Below are positions 18,049 to 27,554 of a DNA stretch of 64,000 nt, piece by piece. The position numbers were made by a program, and so were the translations under genes. Every line of letters begins with the position of its first letter. The stretch's first letter is position 1. Origin of the DNA: Streptomyces endophytica (lineage in GTDB: Bacteria > Actinomycetota > Actinomycetes > Streptomycetales > Streptomycetaceae); contig NZ_CP110636.1 of NCBI RefSeq assembly GCF_026153355.1, positions 744,001 through 808,000 on the forward strand, in the 5' to 3' direction. The notes under the pieces were generated by a model that was not told where the DNA came from, made no database searches, and saw nothing but the letters and a program-made list of their open reading frames with translations.

Positions 18049-18695
18049 TCAGCCGAAGAGCCCGTCCAGCCAGGCGAGTACGGCGTCGGTGAGCCCGGTC
18101 ATCGTCGCGGCCTCGCCGACCCCGGCCTTCTTCGGGACCGCGAACCCGTGGTCGCCGTGCGGCACTTCGGCCAGCTCGGTGCCCGGCGGGAACTCGTCGG
18201 GCCGGCCGAAGGGGTCCCGGCCGCCCTGCACGACCAGCGTCGGCACCCCGGCGCCGGTCAGCTCGTCCACCCGGGACTTCTCCGGCCTGCCCGGGGGTGC
18301 AGCGGGAAGCTCAGTGCCAGTACGGCCTCGGCGCCCAGCTCGCGGGCCGTACGGCAGGCCACCCGGGCGCCCGCGCTCCGGCCGCCGGCGACCACCGGCA
18401 GTCCCGGCTTCTCCAGCGCGGGCCACAGCGCCGTCCACGCCGCGTCCAGGGTCTTCGGCGCCGGCGCCACCTTCTTGCCGGCCACCCGCCACGGCTGCTC
18501 GACCAGCGCCACCGGGTAACCGCGGGCCGGCAGCGCGGCCGCCAGGGCCCGCAGGTCGCGCGCCTCGATACCACCGCCGGCGCCGTGGCTCACCGCCACC
18601 ACGGCCCGCGCCGGCGTCGCCGCGCGGTACCAGGTGATCCGGGCCTCGCCCGCCGGCGTCCCGACCGTCTCGGTCTCCTTCGCCCCTGTGCTCAT
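18049..18695 (-). pseudogene. Alpha/beta hydrolase (KANL3/Tex30-like), frameshifted
   Basis: A hydrolase of about 215 residues in two frames. From ATG 18695 the first part includes VVAVSHGAGGG (oxyanion region) and the nucleophile elbow GGRSAGARVA with its Ser, up to SFPLHP. The rest (PGRPEKSRVDEL, then VPTLVVQGGRDPFG and PHGDHGFAVPKK carrying the acid and His) is in another frame. The break falls in a run of five G at 18293-18297; six would restore the frame, so a base-calling loss is likely. The full catalytic triad supports a functional original. The substrate is unknown. Confidence 0.75.
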
Positions 18696-18786
18696 ATGCC
18701 CATCCTGCCCGCGCCGGGACGCGAACGGCACCGCCCCACGCCCGCCGGACGGCCACCGGGCCGGGCCCCACCGGGCGCGCACCGGC

Positions 18787-19608
18787 TCAGAACAGCGTGC
18801 CGACCTCCGGCCCGTCGAGCTCGGTGACCAGCTCGGGCCCGTTGTTGCGGACGTTGCTGACGTCGGTCGGTACGGGATGGGCGCGCATCAGGCCGGGCGG
18901 CGGGGGCGCCAGCAGCTCCCGCAGCTCGTCGGGGTCGGTCCGGCCCGGGTCCAGCCAGGCGTCCCAGCGGTCCGGGGGCAGCACCAGCGGCATCCTGGGG
19001 TGGATCTCGGCCAGCGACTGCGGGCCGGCGCCGCCGTCCGCCCCGGCCAGCGGGGTGGTCTCGGCGGCGGTGGTGACGACCGTGCAGGTCACCCACCAGG
19101 CCAGCGGGTGGTCGCCGGGGAGCGTGCGGTCCCGCCAGAACTCGTACAGCCCGGCCATCGCCATCACGGAGCCGTCCGCGGGCGTCACGAAGTACGGCTG
19201 CTTGCGGGGCCGCTTCTTCCGGCCCTGCTCCTCCAGCTCCCGCTCGGCCGCGTCGGTGACCCACTCGAAGTAGCCGTCACCGGGGATCAGACAGCGCCGG
19301 GTCGCGAAGGCCCGCCGGAACGACGGCTTCTCGTGGACCGTTTCCGAGCGCGCGTTGATCATCCTTGCCGCGCCGTCGGGTGATGTCGACCACGACGGGA
19401 CCAGCCCCCACTTCAGCGGCCGCAGCTGGCGCACCGGCCCGTCAGGGACGCCCTCGCCTTTGAGCGGACGCTCCAGCACCGCGTGCACGGTGGCCGTCGG
19501 CGCCACGTTCCAACTGGGTGCCAGCGTCTCCTCGGGCTCCCACTGCTGCACCCCGAACAGGCCGACCAGGTCCTCGGGGCGACGACTCGCTGCATACCTC
19601 CCGCACAT
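18787..19608 (-). CDS. SOS-response-associated peptidase (SRAP/HMCES/YedK family)
   Basis: A 273-residue SRAP-domain protein. Family members form a stable thiazolidine crosslink to abasic sites in single-stranded DNA through Cys2, protecting them from error-prone processing. The start at ATG 19608 gives MCGRYAA, with the catalytic Cys exposed after Met removal; the open frame to 19632 would bury it. Other conserved active-site features are NARSET, GYFEW and AEIHPRMPLVL. It is divergent from the M50-like protease gene. Confidence 0.9.
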   Translation of the reverse strand: MCGRYAASRRPEDLVGLFGVQQWEPEETLAPSWNVAPTATVHAVLERPLKGEGVPDGPVRQLRPLKWGLVPSWSTSPDGAARMINARSETVHEKPSFRRAFATRRCLIPGDGYFEWVTDAAERELEEQGRKKRPRKQPYFVTPADGSVMAMAGLYEFWRDRTLPGDHPLAWWVTCTVVTTAAETTPLAGADGGAGPQSLAEIHPRMPLVLPPDRWDAWLDPGRTDPDELRELLAPPPPGLMRAHPVPTDVSNVRNNGPELVTELDGPEVGTLF

Positions 19609-19643
19609 GCATGCCACACTGCCATGCCACACGAAGGGGAGAC

Positions 19644-20357
19644 ATGGAGACCGACCACCTCACCGACATATGGGGCCGGGTCACCGGGACCCAGCCCGCC
19701 CCGTCGCTCTGGCTGGTGATCGCCACGGCGGTGCTCGCCCTGGCCGTCGTCGTCCCGCACACCGCGTGGCGGCTCTCGCGCAATGCGATCACCATCGCGC
19801 ACGAGGGCGGGCACGGCCTGATCGCACTGGTCAGCGGGCGCCGCCTGGACGGCATCCGGCTGCACTCCGACACCTCGGGACTGACCGTTTCCCGCGGCAA
19901 ACCGACCGGTCTCGGCATGGTGCTGACCGCCGCGGCCGGTTACGTGGCACCGTCCCTGCTCGGCCTGGCCGGTGCCGCCCTCCTGGCGGCCGGTCACATC
20001 ACGGCCCTGCTGTGGGGCGCGACCGCCCTGCTGCTGGCGATGCTGGTCATGATCCGCAACGCCTACGGCGTGCTCACCGTCGTCCTGGCCGGCGCCGCGT
20101 TCCTGCTGGTCTCCTGGCTGACCACACCGGACGTGCAGGCCGGTTTCGGGTACGCGGCGGTGTGGTTCCTGCTGCTGGGCGGGGTGCGGCCGCCCTTCGA
20201 GCTGATGGGCAAGCGGCGCCGGGGTGGAGCCGTGGACTCCGACCCGGACCAGCTGGCGCGGCTGACCCACGTCCCGGCGGCGCTGTGGCTCGGCCTCTTC
20301 CACGTGGTGACGCTGTGCTCCCTGATGGGCGGCGGACGCTGGCTGCTCGGCCTCTGA
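19644..20357 (+). CDS. M50-like integral membrane metalloprotease
   Basis: A 237-residue membrane protein with six or so hydrophobic segments. The zinc motif AHEGGHGLIAL (HExxH, about residues 53-57) lies in the second hydrophobic stretch, as in site-2-type proteases of family M50. These cleave membrane-bound regulators within the bilayer; no PDZ domain is present and no substrate is apparent. ATG 19644 follows AGGGGAGAC. It stands alone between the SRAP gene and aroA. Many streptomycetes carry this protein as a conserved hypothetical. Confidence 0.75.
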   Translation: METDHLTDIWGRVTGTQPAPSLWLVIATAVLALAVVVPHTAWRLSRNAITIAHEGGHGLIALVSGRRLDGIRLHSDTSGLTVSRGKPTGLGMVLTAAAGYVAPSLLGLAGAALLAAGHITALLWGATALLLAMLVMIRNAYGVLTVVLAGAAFLLVSWLTTPDVQAGFGYAAVWFLLLGGVRPPFELMGKRRRGGAVDSDPDQLARLTHVPAALWLGLFHVVTLCSLMGGGRWLLGL

Positions 20358-20568
20358 GGGCGCCGGCGGACCCCGGCCGTCAACGACGGCACGCCCCGTA
20401 CTCCCGCCCGGTATGTCCGCCGCGCCTCGTACGTCCGCCGTGCGCGGTCCGTACGTCCACCCTCTCCGCGCTTCCGGCACGCGAGCGCATTACCAGTGCC
20501 ATGTTTCGGATGGGTTGCGCCACTTTTGATCAAGATCGGCACCCTTGCCCAGCCATTAAAGTAAGGGC

Positions 20569-21942
20569 ATGACCGAGAGCCCCGCACATCCCGCCCTGTG
20601 GCCCGCCCCCGTCGCACCCGGGGCCGTCGATGCAACCGTCACCGTGCCCGGCTCCAAATCGGTCACCAACCGCGGCCTGGTGCTGGCCGCCCTCTCCTCC
20701 GAGCCCGGCTGGCTGCGCCGCCCGCTGCGCTCCCGCGACACCCTCCTGATGGCCGAGGCGCTGCGCACCATGGGCGTCGGCATCGAGGAGACCGCCTCCT
20801 CCAGCTCCGCCGGCTCCGCGGACGCCGGGGACCGGCCCGGCGGCGGTGAGGCCTGGCGGATCATCCCGGCCGGTCTGCACGGCCCGGCCGTCGTCGACGT
20901 CGGCAATGCCGGAACGGTCATGCGCTTCCTGCCGCCGGTCGCCGCGCTCGCCGACGGCCCGGTCCGCTTCGACGGCGACCCGCGCTCCTACGAGCGCCCG
21001 CTCGGCGGCGTGATCGACGCGCTGCGCGCCCTGGGCGCCCGGATCGACGACGACAACCGCGGCGCGCTCCCGATGACGGTCTTCGGCAGCGGCGCCCTGG
21101 AGGGCGGCGCGGTGGAGATCGACGCCTCCTCGTCCTCGCAGTTCGTCAGCGCCCTGCTGCTGTCCGCGCCGCGCTTCAACCAGGGCGTCGAGGTCCGGCA
21201 CGTCGGCGCGGCCCTGCCGTCGATGCCGCACATCCGGATGACCGTCGACATGCTGCGCAGCGTCGGCGCGCAGGTGGACACCCCGGAGGCGGGCGGCGAG
21301 CCCAACGTCTGGCGGGTCACCCCGGGCGCACTGCTCGGCCGCGACCTGGTCGTCGAGCCCGACCTGTCCAACGCCCAGCCGTTCCTGGCCGCCGCCCTGG
21401 TCACCGGCGGGCGGGTCACCATCCCGGACTGGCCCGAGCACACCACCCAGCCCGGTGACGCGCTGCGTGAGATCTTCACCACCATGGGCGGCTTCTGCGA
21501 GCTGACCGACCAGGGCCTGACCTTCACCGGCAGCGGCCGCATCCACGGCATCGACGTCGATCTGAGCGAGGTCGGCGAGCTGACCCCCGGCATCGCCGCG
21601 GTCGCCGCGCTCGCCGACTCCCCCTCCACGCTGCGCGGCGTGGCCCACCTGCGGCTGCACGAGACCGACCGGCTGGCCGCGCTCACCAAGGAGCTCAACG
21701 AGCTCGGCGGCGACGTCACCGAGACCGCGGACGGGCTGCACATCCGGCCGCGCCCGCTGCACGGCGGGATCTTCCACACCTACGACGACCACCGGCTGGC
21801 CACCGCCGCCGCGGTCATCGGCCTCGCGGTCGAGGGCGTGGAGGTGGAGAACGTCGCCACCACGGCCAAGACCCTGCCCGACTTCCCCGCGCTGTGGACG
21901 GACATGCTCAGCGCGTCGCCCGGCCCGGCCCGGAGAGCCTGA
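20569..21942 (+). CDS. aroA: 3-phosphoshikimate 1-carboxyvinyltransferase (EPSP synthase)
   Basis: A 457-residue enzyme of the shikimate pathway that joins shikimate-3-phosphate to phosphoenolpyruvate. Recognisable motifs in order are the N-terminal [31 protein letters not shown] (PEP binding) and [12 protein letters not shown] near the C-terminus. An extra Ser/Gly-rich insert (about residues 77-92) is unlike the E. coli enzyme. ATG 20569 sits just after GTAAGGG. It is 13 bases upstream of rsgA and probably cotranscribed with it, an arrangement common in actinomycetes. Confidence 0.95.
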   Translation: MTESPAHPALWPAPVAPGAVDATVTVPGSKSVTNRGLVLAALSSEPGWLRRPLRSRDTLLMAEALRTMGVGIEETASSSSAGSADAGDRPGGGEAWRIIPAGLHGPAVVDVGNAGTVMRFLPPVAALADGPVRFDGDPRSYERPLGGVIDALRALGARIDDDNRGALPMTVFGSGALEGGAVEIDASSSSQFVSALLLSAPRFNQGVEVRHVGAALPSMPHIRMTVDMLRSVGAQVDTPEAGGEPNVWRVTPGALLGRDLVVEPDLSNAQPFLAAALVTGGRVTIPDWPEHTTQPGDALREIFTTMGGFCELTDQGLTFTGSGRIHGIDVDLSEVGELTPGIAAVAALADSPSTLRGVAHLRLHETDRLAALTKELNELGGDVTETADGLHIRPRPLHGGIFHTYDDHRLATAAAVIGLAVEGVEVENVATTAKTLPDFPALWTDMLSASPGPARRA

Positions 21943-21955
21943 GGGACCGGCCGCC

Positions 21956-22963
21956 ATGCGCCGCTACGGCAAGAACCCCGATGAGGACGACGTCCGCGTC
22001 CGCCCCAACCGCAAGGGCAACCGGCCCCGTACGAACATCCGCCCCAAGCACGAGGACGCGGCCGAGGGCCTGGTCCTGACCGTCGACCGGGGCCGGCTGA
22101 CCTGCCTCATCGAGGGCCGCACGGTCACCGCGATGAAGGCCCGCGAACTGGGCCGCAAGAGCGCGGTGGTCGGCGACCGGGTCGCCGTCGTCGGTGATCT
22201 GAGCGGCGCCAAGGACACCCTCGCCCGGATCGTCCGGGTCGAGCCGCGCACGTCCACGCTGCGCCGGACGGCCGACGACGACGACCCGTACGAGCGGGTG
22301 GTGGTCGCCAACGCCGACCAGCTCGCCATCGTCACCGCGCTCGCCGACCCCGAGCCGCGTCCCCGGCTCATCGACCGCTGCCTGGTCGCCGCCTACGACG
22401 CGGGCCTGGACCCGCTGCTGGTGCTGACCAAGTCCGACCTGGCGTCCGCCGACGCGCTGCTGGAGTCGTACGGCACGCTCGGCGTCCCCGCCATCGTCAC
22501 CAACCGCGACGAACTCGCCGACGGCAGCGCCGCCGAGCAGGTCCGCGAGACGCTCAAGGGCCGGATGACGGCGTTCGTCGGGCACTCCGGCGTCGGCAAG
22601 ACGACCCTGGTCAACGCGCTGGTCCCGGAGCGCCGCCGGGCCACCGGCAACGTCAACGCGGTCACCGGCCGCGGCCGGCACACCACGACCTCCGCGCTGG
22701 CGCTGCCGCTGCCCGGTGACGCGGGCTGGGTCATCGACACCCCCGGCGTCCGCTCCTTCGGGCTGGCCCACATCGACCCGTCCCGGGTCATCCACGCCTT
22801 CCCCGACCTGGAGCCGGGCACCGTCGACTGCCCGCGCGCCTGCAGCCACGACGAGCAGGACTGCGCCCTGGATCAGTGGGTCGCCGACGGCCACGCCGAT
22901 CCGGCCCGGCTGCACTCGCTGCGCCGGCTGCTGTCCACCCGGGAACGACGCGAGGGCGACTGA
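21956..22963 (+). CDS. rsgA: Ribosome small-subunit-dependent GTPase RsgA
   Basis: A 335-residue circularly permuted GTPase that assists late maturation of the 30S ribosomal subunit. The N-terminal OB-fold spans about residues 35-100. The G motifs occur in permuted order: LTKSDLA (G4), then GHSGVGKTTLVNAL (G1, P-loop), then DTPGVR (G3). The C-terminal zinc-binding knuckle is in DCPRACSHDEQDC. ATG 21956 is 13 bases from the aroA stop. The basic N-terminal tail (KNPDEDDVRVRPNRKGNRP) is typical of actinobacterial forms. Confidence 0.95.
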   Translation: MRRYGKNPDEDDVRVRPNRKGNRPRTNIRPKHEDAAEGLVLTVDRGRLTCLIEGRTVTAMKARELGRKSAVVGDRVAVVGDLSGAKDTLARIVRVEPRTSTLRRTADDDDPYERVVVANADQLAIVTALADPEPRPRLIDRCLVAAYDAGLDPLLVLTKSDLASADALLESYGTLGVPAIVTNRDELADGSAAEQVRETLKGRMTAFVGHSGVGKTTLVNALVPERRRATGNVNAVTGRGRHTTTSALALPLPGDAGWVIDTPGVRSFGLAHIDPSRVIHAFPDLEPGTVDCPRACSHDEQDCALDQWVADGHADPARLHSLRRLLSTRERREGD

Positions 22964-23114
22964 TCTCCCGGAGTTCGCTGCCCTCCGCCCGGAACAACTG
23001 CATAATCACACCAGGGCCGGCGCACGGTCACCGGCCGCTGACCGCCAGGCGGGGCCCAGCGGAGCGGAGCTGAAGTCCCGTCGTCACTCGTCCGGCTGAC
23101 GGAGGCAATGGGAC

Positions 23115-23438
23115 ATGGCGTGGCTGCTGGTCGTGGTGGCGGGGCTGCTGGAGACCGGCTTCGCGGTCTGCCTGAAGCTCTCGCACGGTTTCACCCGCCT
23201 CCTGCCGACCATCGCCTTCGCCTCCTTCGCGCTCGCCAGCTTCGGACTGCTGACCCTCGCCCTGCGCAAGCTCGACGTGGGTCCGGCGTACGCGGTGTGG
23301 ACCGGCCTCGGCGCGGCCGGGACGGCGGTCTACGGCATGGTCTTCCTCGGTGACGTGGTCTCCACCCTGAAGATCGTCTCCATCACCCTGGTCATCGTGG
23401 GCATCGTCGGCCTCCAGCTGTCGGGCAGCGCCCACTGA
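23115..23438 (+). CDS. Small multidrug-resistance-type exporter, Gdx/SugE-like
   Basis: A 107-residue protein with four membrane helices. The conserved membrane Glu is in GLLETGFAVCLKLSHGF (about residue 13), and the third-helix segment AYAVWTGLGAAGTAVYG is characteristic of Gdx guanidinium exporters rather than EmrE. It probably works as a dual-topology dimer exchanging guanidinium for protons. ATG 23115 follows GACGGAGG. I could not find a guanidine riboswitch in the 150 bases upstream. It converges on the TetR gene. Confidence 0.85.
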   Translation: MAWLLVVVAGLLETGFAVCLKLSHGFTRLLPTIAFASFALASFGLLTLALRKLDVGPAYAVWTGLGAAGTAVYGMVFLGDVVSTLKIVSITLVIVGIVGLQLSGSAH

Positions 23439-23462
23439 CCCGGCGGTTTTCGTGACGGGCCG

Positions 23463-24137
23463 TCAGCCGCGGCCGGCCGCGGTCTGCGTACCGTCCCCGG
23501 CCAGCCGCCCGAACGCCCCCCGTACGAGCCGCGACACCACCTCGGCCTCCTGGTCCCGCCGCGCCCGCTGAGCCGGTACGCGTCCCGGCGGCGCCGCCTC
23601 CGGGGGAGCCGGGGCGGGCGGGGCCACCACACAGGACAGCGTCAGCCGGGCCGCGGTCTCGCAGGCGGTGCCCAGGGCGGGCAGTTCCTCCGCGGGCCAG
23701 TCGGGCTCCAGGGCCGCGACCGCCTGGGCGCAGAACCGGCCGACCAGCTCGGCGGGCGCCGGGCCGGCGGCCGGCGAAAGGGGCGGCAGCCGGTCCCCCC
23801 AACATCCCGTGAGAGCCGCCCTGACCAGGGGGTTCACCCGTGCGGTCCGGAGCGTCCAGGCGGCCGCGGCCACCACCCGGGCGGCCCCGTCGCGGCGCGT
23901 CCGGGAGCTCCCGGTGCCGCCCCGGGCGAGCGCCCTGGCGACCCCGGCGAGGTAGTGGTCGGTCTCCCGGCGCACCAGGGCCCGGGCGAGCCCCTCCTTG
24001 CTGCCGAACTCGTTGTAGAGCGTCTGCCGGGACACCCCGGCCGCGGCCGCCACCTCGACCATCCGGATGTCCGACCAGGCCCGGGCGGTCAGCGCCGTGT
24101 AGGCGGCGTCCAGCAAGGAGTCACGCGCTGCGGGCAT
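23463..24137 (-). CDS. TetR-family transcriptional regulator
   Basis: A 224-residue regulator. The N-terminal helix-turn-helix (about residues 8-55) includes VEVAAAAGVSRQTLYNEFGSK, a textbook TetR recognition helix. The ligand-binding part is rich in Ala/Pro and contains three Cys (TGCWGDRL, RFCAQAV, SCVVAPP); no effector is evident. ATG 24137 is the upstream-most Met. It converges on the SMR exporter gene, and hisN starts 231 bases away in the opposite direction, so either could be a target. Confidence 0.85.
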   Translation of the reverse strand: MPAARDSLLDAAYTALTARAWSDIRMVEVAAAAGVSRQTLYNEFGSKEGLARALVRRETDHYLAGVARALARGGTGSSRTRRDGAARVVAAAAWTLRTARVNPLVRAALTGCWGDRLPPLSPAAGPAPAELVGRFCAQAVAALEPDWPAEELPALGTACETAARLTLSCVVAPPAPAPPEAAPPGRVPAQRARRDQEAEVVSRLVRGAFGRLAGDGTQTAAGRG

Positions 24138-24368
24138 CCGTCGCCTCCCCGGCCGCCGGCCCAGGTGGCCGGTTTTCGCACAGAATTGAGGCGGCGTCAG
24201 GGGCTGTCAAGGGGCGTCGCAGCGTCCTCGCCGGCGCGTCCCGTGAGCGGTGCGCCGCCGGGGTCCGCGGGGGCGCGGCCGGGTCCGCACCCGCCGGACG
24301 GAGGGCGACACACGCCCGCCGGGCATGGCCGTGTGGCCCGCAGGTATACCAATGGATACTGTTCGCAC

Positions 24369-25172
24369 ATGCCCGACTATCACGATGATCTTCGCCTCGG
24401 TCACGTCCTCGCCGACGCCGCGGACGCCGCCACCATGGAGCGCTTCAAGGCGCTCGACCTGAAGGTCGAGACCAAACCGGACATGACCCCGGTGAGCGAG
24501 GCCGACAAGGCCGCCGAGGAGCTCATCCGCGGCCAGCTCCAGCGGGCCCGGCCGCGCGACGCGGTGCTCGGCGAGGAGTTCGGCAGCGAGGGCGCCGGAC
24601 CGCGCCGCTGGATCATCGATCCGATCGACGGCACCAAGAACTACGTCCGCGGCGTGCCGGTCTGGGCGACGCTGATCGCGCTGATGGAGCGCGGCGAGGG
24701 CGGTGACCGCCCGGTCGTCGGCATCGTCTCCGCGCCGGCGCTGAACCGCCGCTGGTGGGCGGCGGAGGGCCTGGGGGCGTTCACCGGCCGCAGCCTGACC
24801 TCCGCGAGCCGGCTGCAGGTGTCGAAGGTCGGCCGCGTCCAGGACGCGTCGTTCGCGTACTCCTCGCTCACGGGGTGGGAGGAGCGCGGCAAGCTGTCCG
24901 GATTCCTCGACCTGAGCCGGGACTGCTGGCGCACCCGGGCGTACGGCGACTTCTGGCCGTACATGCTGGTCGCCGAGGGTGCGGTGGACATCTGCGCGGA
25001 GCCGGAGCTGTCGCTCTGGGACATGGCGGCCTGCGCGGTGGTGGTCAACGAGGCCGGCGGGCAGTTCACCGGGCTGGACGGCAAGCCGGGCCCGCACAGC
25101 GGCAATGCGGCGGCCTCCAACGGCCTGCTGCACGAGGACCTGCTGAGCTATCTCGGCGACGCCGCCCACTGA
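24369..25172 (+). CDS. hisN: Histidinol-phosphatase (inositol-monophosphatase family)
   Basis: A 267-residue magnesium phosphatase. Metal and phosphate motifs are clear: LGEEFGSEG (metal-binding Glu, about 67-75), DPIDGTKNYVRG (about 85-96) and LSLWDMAACAVV (the WDxAA motif near 217). Actinobacteria use this IMPase-type enzyme as HisN for the penultimate step of histidine synthesis, and the sequence resembles that group; another IMPase substrate is possible. A GATACT box at 24355-24360 lies 9 bases before the ATG, suggesting a leaderless or very short-leader transcript. Confidence 0.85.
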   Translation: MPDYHDDLRLGHVLADAADAATMERFKALDLKVETKPDMTPVSEADKAAEELIRGQLQRARPRDAVLGEEFGSEGAGPRRWIIDPIDGTKNYVRGVPVWATLIALMERGEGGDRPVVGIVSAPALNRRWWAAEGLGAFTGRSLTSASRLQVSKVGRVQDASFAYSSLTGWEERGKLSGFLDLSRDCWRTRAYGDFWPYMLVAEGAVDICAEPELSLWDMAACAVVVNEAGGQFTGLDGKPGPHSGNAAASNGLLHEDLLSYLGDAAH

Positions 25173-25385
25173 CCCGCCGGGAACGTCCGTTTTTCTGACG
25201 GCTTTTCCCCGCCGCACACCGCGCTGACCTGTGACGCAGCGCCTCCAGGGGCGGGTGTTCGGACATCCGTCCAGCACTTGCCCCTTGTTACCGCGCGCGA
25301 CGGCATGTGAACATGAGAATCCCCAAGTTTGTGAACTTGTGAATCCGTTCGCAAGGCGCATTCACCAAGGAGGTGGCTCCACTCC

Positions 25386-25793
25386 ATGCCCATGTACGTC
25401 AAAGACGCCATGAGCACGGTGCTCCTCACCATCGGGCCCGCTCACACCCTCCGCCAGGCGGCCCAGCTGATGGCGGCCCGCCGCATCGGCTCGGCCGTGG
25501 TCCTCGACAGCGACAACAGCGGCATCGGCATCCTGACCGAGCGCGACATCCTCAACTCCCTCGGCGCGGGCGAGAATCCCGACCGGGAAACCGTGCAGAC
25601 CCACACCACCCCGGACGTGGTCTTCGCCGCTCCGGACTGGACCCTCGACGACGCCGCGGACGCCATGGTGCGCGGCGGCTTCCGCCATCTGATCGTGCTG
25701 AACGACCACGGACCGGTCGGCGTGGTCTCCGTCCGCGACATCATCCGCTGCTGGTCGACGGCCGGCGTACGGGCCGGCGCCGTCCCGGCCTGA
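25386..25793 (+). CDS. CBS-domain pair protein
   Basis: A 135-residue cytoplasmic protein made of two CBS motifs (residues 5-58, VKDAMSTVLLTIGPAHTLRQ, and 72-125, ending VGVVSVRDIIRCW). CBS pairs bind adenine nucleotides and usually regulate partner proteins; stand-alone versions are often stress-induced in Streptomyces. A strong AAGGAGGTG lies 10 bases before ATG 25386. The upstream region contains three TGTGAAC/T copies. No partner is evident next door. Confidence 0.85.
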   Translation: MPMYVKDAMSTVLLTIGPAHTLRQAAQLMAARRIGSAVVLDSDNSGIGILTERDILNSLGAGENPDRETVQTHTTPDVVFAAPDWTLDDAADAMVRGGFRHLIVLNDHGPVGVVSVRDIIRCWSTAGVRAGAVPA

Positions 25794-25845
25794 CTCCTCG
25801 TCAACTGTCCTCTGATGAGGCGTCCGGCCCCTGGCGCCGGGTGCA

Positions 25846-25882
25846 CGAAGAGGCCGGAGCCCCTTGGCGTCCGGCCTCTTCG
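25846..25882. terminator. Bidirectional terminator
   Basis: A perfect 13-bp stem, CGAAGAGGCCGGA at 25846-25858 with its complement at 25870-25882, and an 11-base loop between the convergent CBS and catalase genes. Confidence 0.75.
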
Positions 25883-25931
25883 GCTGTTACGGCAAGCGGC
25901 CGCCGAGCGGCCCCGAGGGGCCGTTCGGTGA

Positions 25932-27395
25932 TCAGCCGCGCAGGGCCTGGACCGCGGCCTCCAGCCGCTTGCCGTAGTCCGCGTCCGCGTTGCGGAAGTT
26001 CTCGATCGCCCGCGCGGCGATGTCGTCGCGGGAGACCTTGGCGAGGAAGCCCGCCAGGTTGTCGATCAGGCGCCCCTTCTCGTCCTCCGACATCAGGCGG
26101 TAGAGGTTGCCGGCCTGGACGAAGTCGTTGTCCTCGGCGTGCGAGGGCGCCGCCTGCTCACCCGTGGACCCGGCGACCGGAGCCGGCTGCCACAGCGGCA
26201 GACCGGTCTGGGCGGGACCGCCGAAGCTGTTGGGCTCGTAGTTCTTCTGCCGGCCGTGGCGGCCGTCGTAGAGCGCGCCGTCCCGGCCGTGGCTGCGCGC
26301 CTCGGTGGCGTGCGGGCGGTTGACCGGCAGGTGGTCGGCGTTGATGCCGACGCGGTAGCGGTGCGCGTCGCCGTACGCGAAGAGCCGCCCCTGGAGCATC
26401 TTGTCGGGGGACGGGCCGATGCCCGGCACGAAGTGGTGCGGGGAGAAGACCGACTGCTCGACCTCGGCGAAGATGTTCTCCGGGTTGCGGTTCAGCTCCA
26501 GCTTGCCGATCTCGATGACCGGGTAGTCCGCGTGCGGCCACACCTTGGTCAGGTCGAACGGGTTGAAGCGGTAGTTCGCGGCCTCGGCGGCGGGCATGAT
26601 CTGCACACCGACGGTCCAGGTCGGGAAGTCCCCGCGCTCGATCGACTCGCGCAGGTCCCGCTGGTGGCTGTCCGGGTCCTCACCGGCGAGCTTGTTGGCC
26701 TCGTCCTGGGTGAGGTTCTCGATGCCCTGGTCGGTCTTGAAGTGGTACTTGACCCAGAAGACCTCACCGGCGGCGTTGTTCCACTGGAAGGTGTGCGAGC
26801 CGAAGCCGTCCATGTGGCGGTACGAGGCCGGGATGCCGCGGTCGCCGAACAGCCAGGTCACCTGGTGGGTGGACTCCGGGCTCAGACCCCAGAAGTCCCA
26901 GACGTTGTCCGCCTCCTGCGAGCCGGTGTACGGGTCGCGCTTCTGGGTGTGGATGAAGTCGGGGAACTTGATGGCGTCCTTGATGAAGAAGACCGGGGTG
27001 TTGTTCCCGACGAGGTCGTAATTCCCCTCCTCCGTGTAGAACTTCAGCGCGAAGCCACGGGGGTCGCGCACCGCGTCGGCCGCGCCGAGGTTGCCCGCGA
27101 CGGTGGAGAACCGCAGGAAGACCTCGGTCTGCTTGCCGATCTCGGAGAGGAACGCGGCGCGCGTGTACGGCGTCGCGTCGGCGGTGACCGTGAACGTGCC
27201 GTACGCGCCGGCGCCGCGGGCGTGCACGATGCGCTCCGGGATGCGCTCGCGGTTGAAGTGCGCGAGCTTCTCGATCAGGAGCTGGTCCTGGATCAGGCCG
27301 GGGCCGCCGATGCCCGCCGTCTCGCTGTTCTGGTTGTCCGCGACCGGAGCGCCGGCCTCCGTGGTCAGCGGTCCGGTGGTGCTCTCTACCGACAC
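25932..27395 (-). CDS. katA: Monofunctional heme catalase
   Basis: A 487-residue small-subunit catalase that dismutates hydrogen peroxide. The distal heme residues are His in [12 protein letters not shown] (about 58) and Asn in VGNNTPVFF; the proximal Tyr is in [12 protein letters not shown]. Length and features fit a clade-3 vegetative catalase. GTG 27395 follows AGGAGG. It is divergent from a Fur/PerR-type regulator whose probable operator lies in the shared gap, so peroxide-responsive derepression is expected. The gene name is used in the general sense. Confidence 0.93.
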   Translation of the reverse strand: MSVESTTGPLTTEAGAPVADNQNSETAGIGGPGLIQDQLLIEKLAHFNRERIPERIVHARGAGAYGTFTVTADATPYTRAAFLSEIGKQTEVFLRFSTVAGNLGAADAVRDPRGFALKFYTEEGNYDLVGNNTPVFFIKDAIKFPDFIHTQKRDPYTGSQEADNVWDFWGLSPESTHQVTWLFGDRGIPASYRHMDGFGSHTFQWNNAAGEVFWVKYHFKTDQGIENLTQDEANKLAGEDPDSHQRDLRESIERGDFPTWTVGVQIMPAAEAANYRFNPFDLTKVWPHADYPVIEIGKLELNRNPENIFAEVEQSVFSPHHFVPGIGPSPDKMLQGRLFAYGDAHRYRVGINADHLPVNRPHATEARSHGRDGALYDGRHGRQKNYEPNSFGGPAQTGLPLWQPAPVAGSTGEQAAPSHAEDNDFVQAGNLYRLMSEDEKGRLIDNLAGFLAKVSRDDIAARAIENFRNADADYGKRLEAAVQALRG

Positions 27396-27451
27396 GTGCG
27401 CCTCCTGAAACGTCTCTACACCTGCCCTGGGCTTGCGCCGTACCCGATCCT

Positions 27452-27465
27452 ACATTGGACAATGT
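27452..27465. promoter_or_regulatory. Candidate Fur/PerR (CatR-type) operator
   Basis: ACATTGGACAATGT is an inverted repeat (ACATT/AATGT) in an AT-richer island of the catalase-fur gap, 57 bases from the catalase start. Position and symmetry fit a peroxide-regulator site. Confidence 0.55.
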
Positions 27466-27530
27466 CTAAGTCAAGAAGAACCCGAAACTCATACCTGATC
27501 CGGCGATGGACGGCCGCTGGTACCCTTGCA

Positions 27531-27545
27531 CTATCTGACTGATAG
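27531..27545. promoter_or_regulatory. Inverted repeat before the Fur-family gene
   Basis: CTATC-TGACT-GATAG is a perfect 5-bp inverted repeat ending 9 bases before ATG 27555 and abutting the ribosome binding site AGGTGA. It could be a second operator or a leader hairpin. Confidence 0.35.
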
Positions 27546-27554
27546 GTGATTGGC

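Noticed and set aside
22964..23114. Possible guanidine (ykkC or mini-ykkC) riboswitch before the Gdx-like gene
   Set aside because: ACGG occurs, but not in the loops of two adjacent hairpins as mini-ykkC requires, and the conserved ykkC core is not visible. A covariance-model search would settle it.
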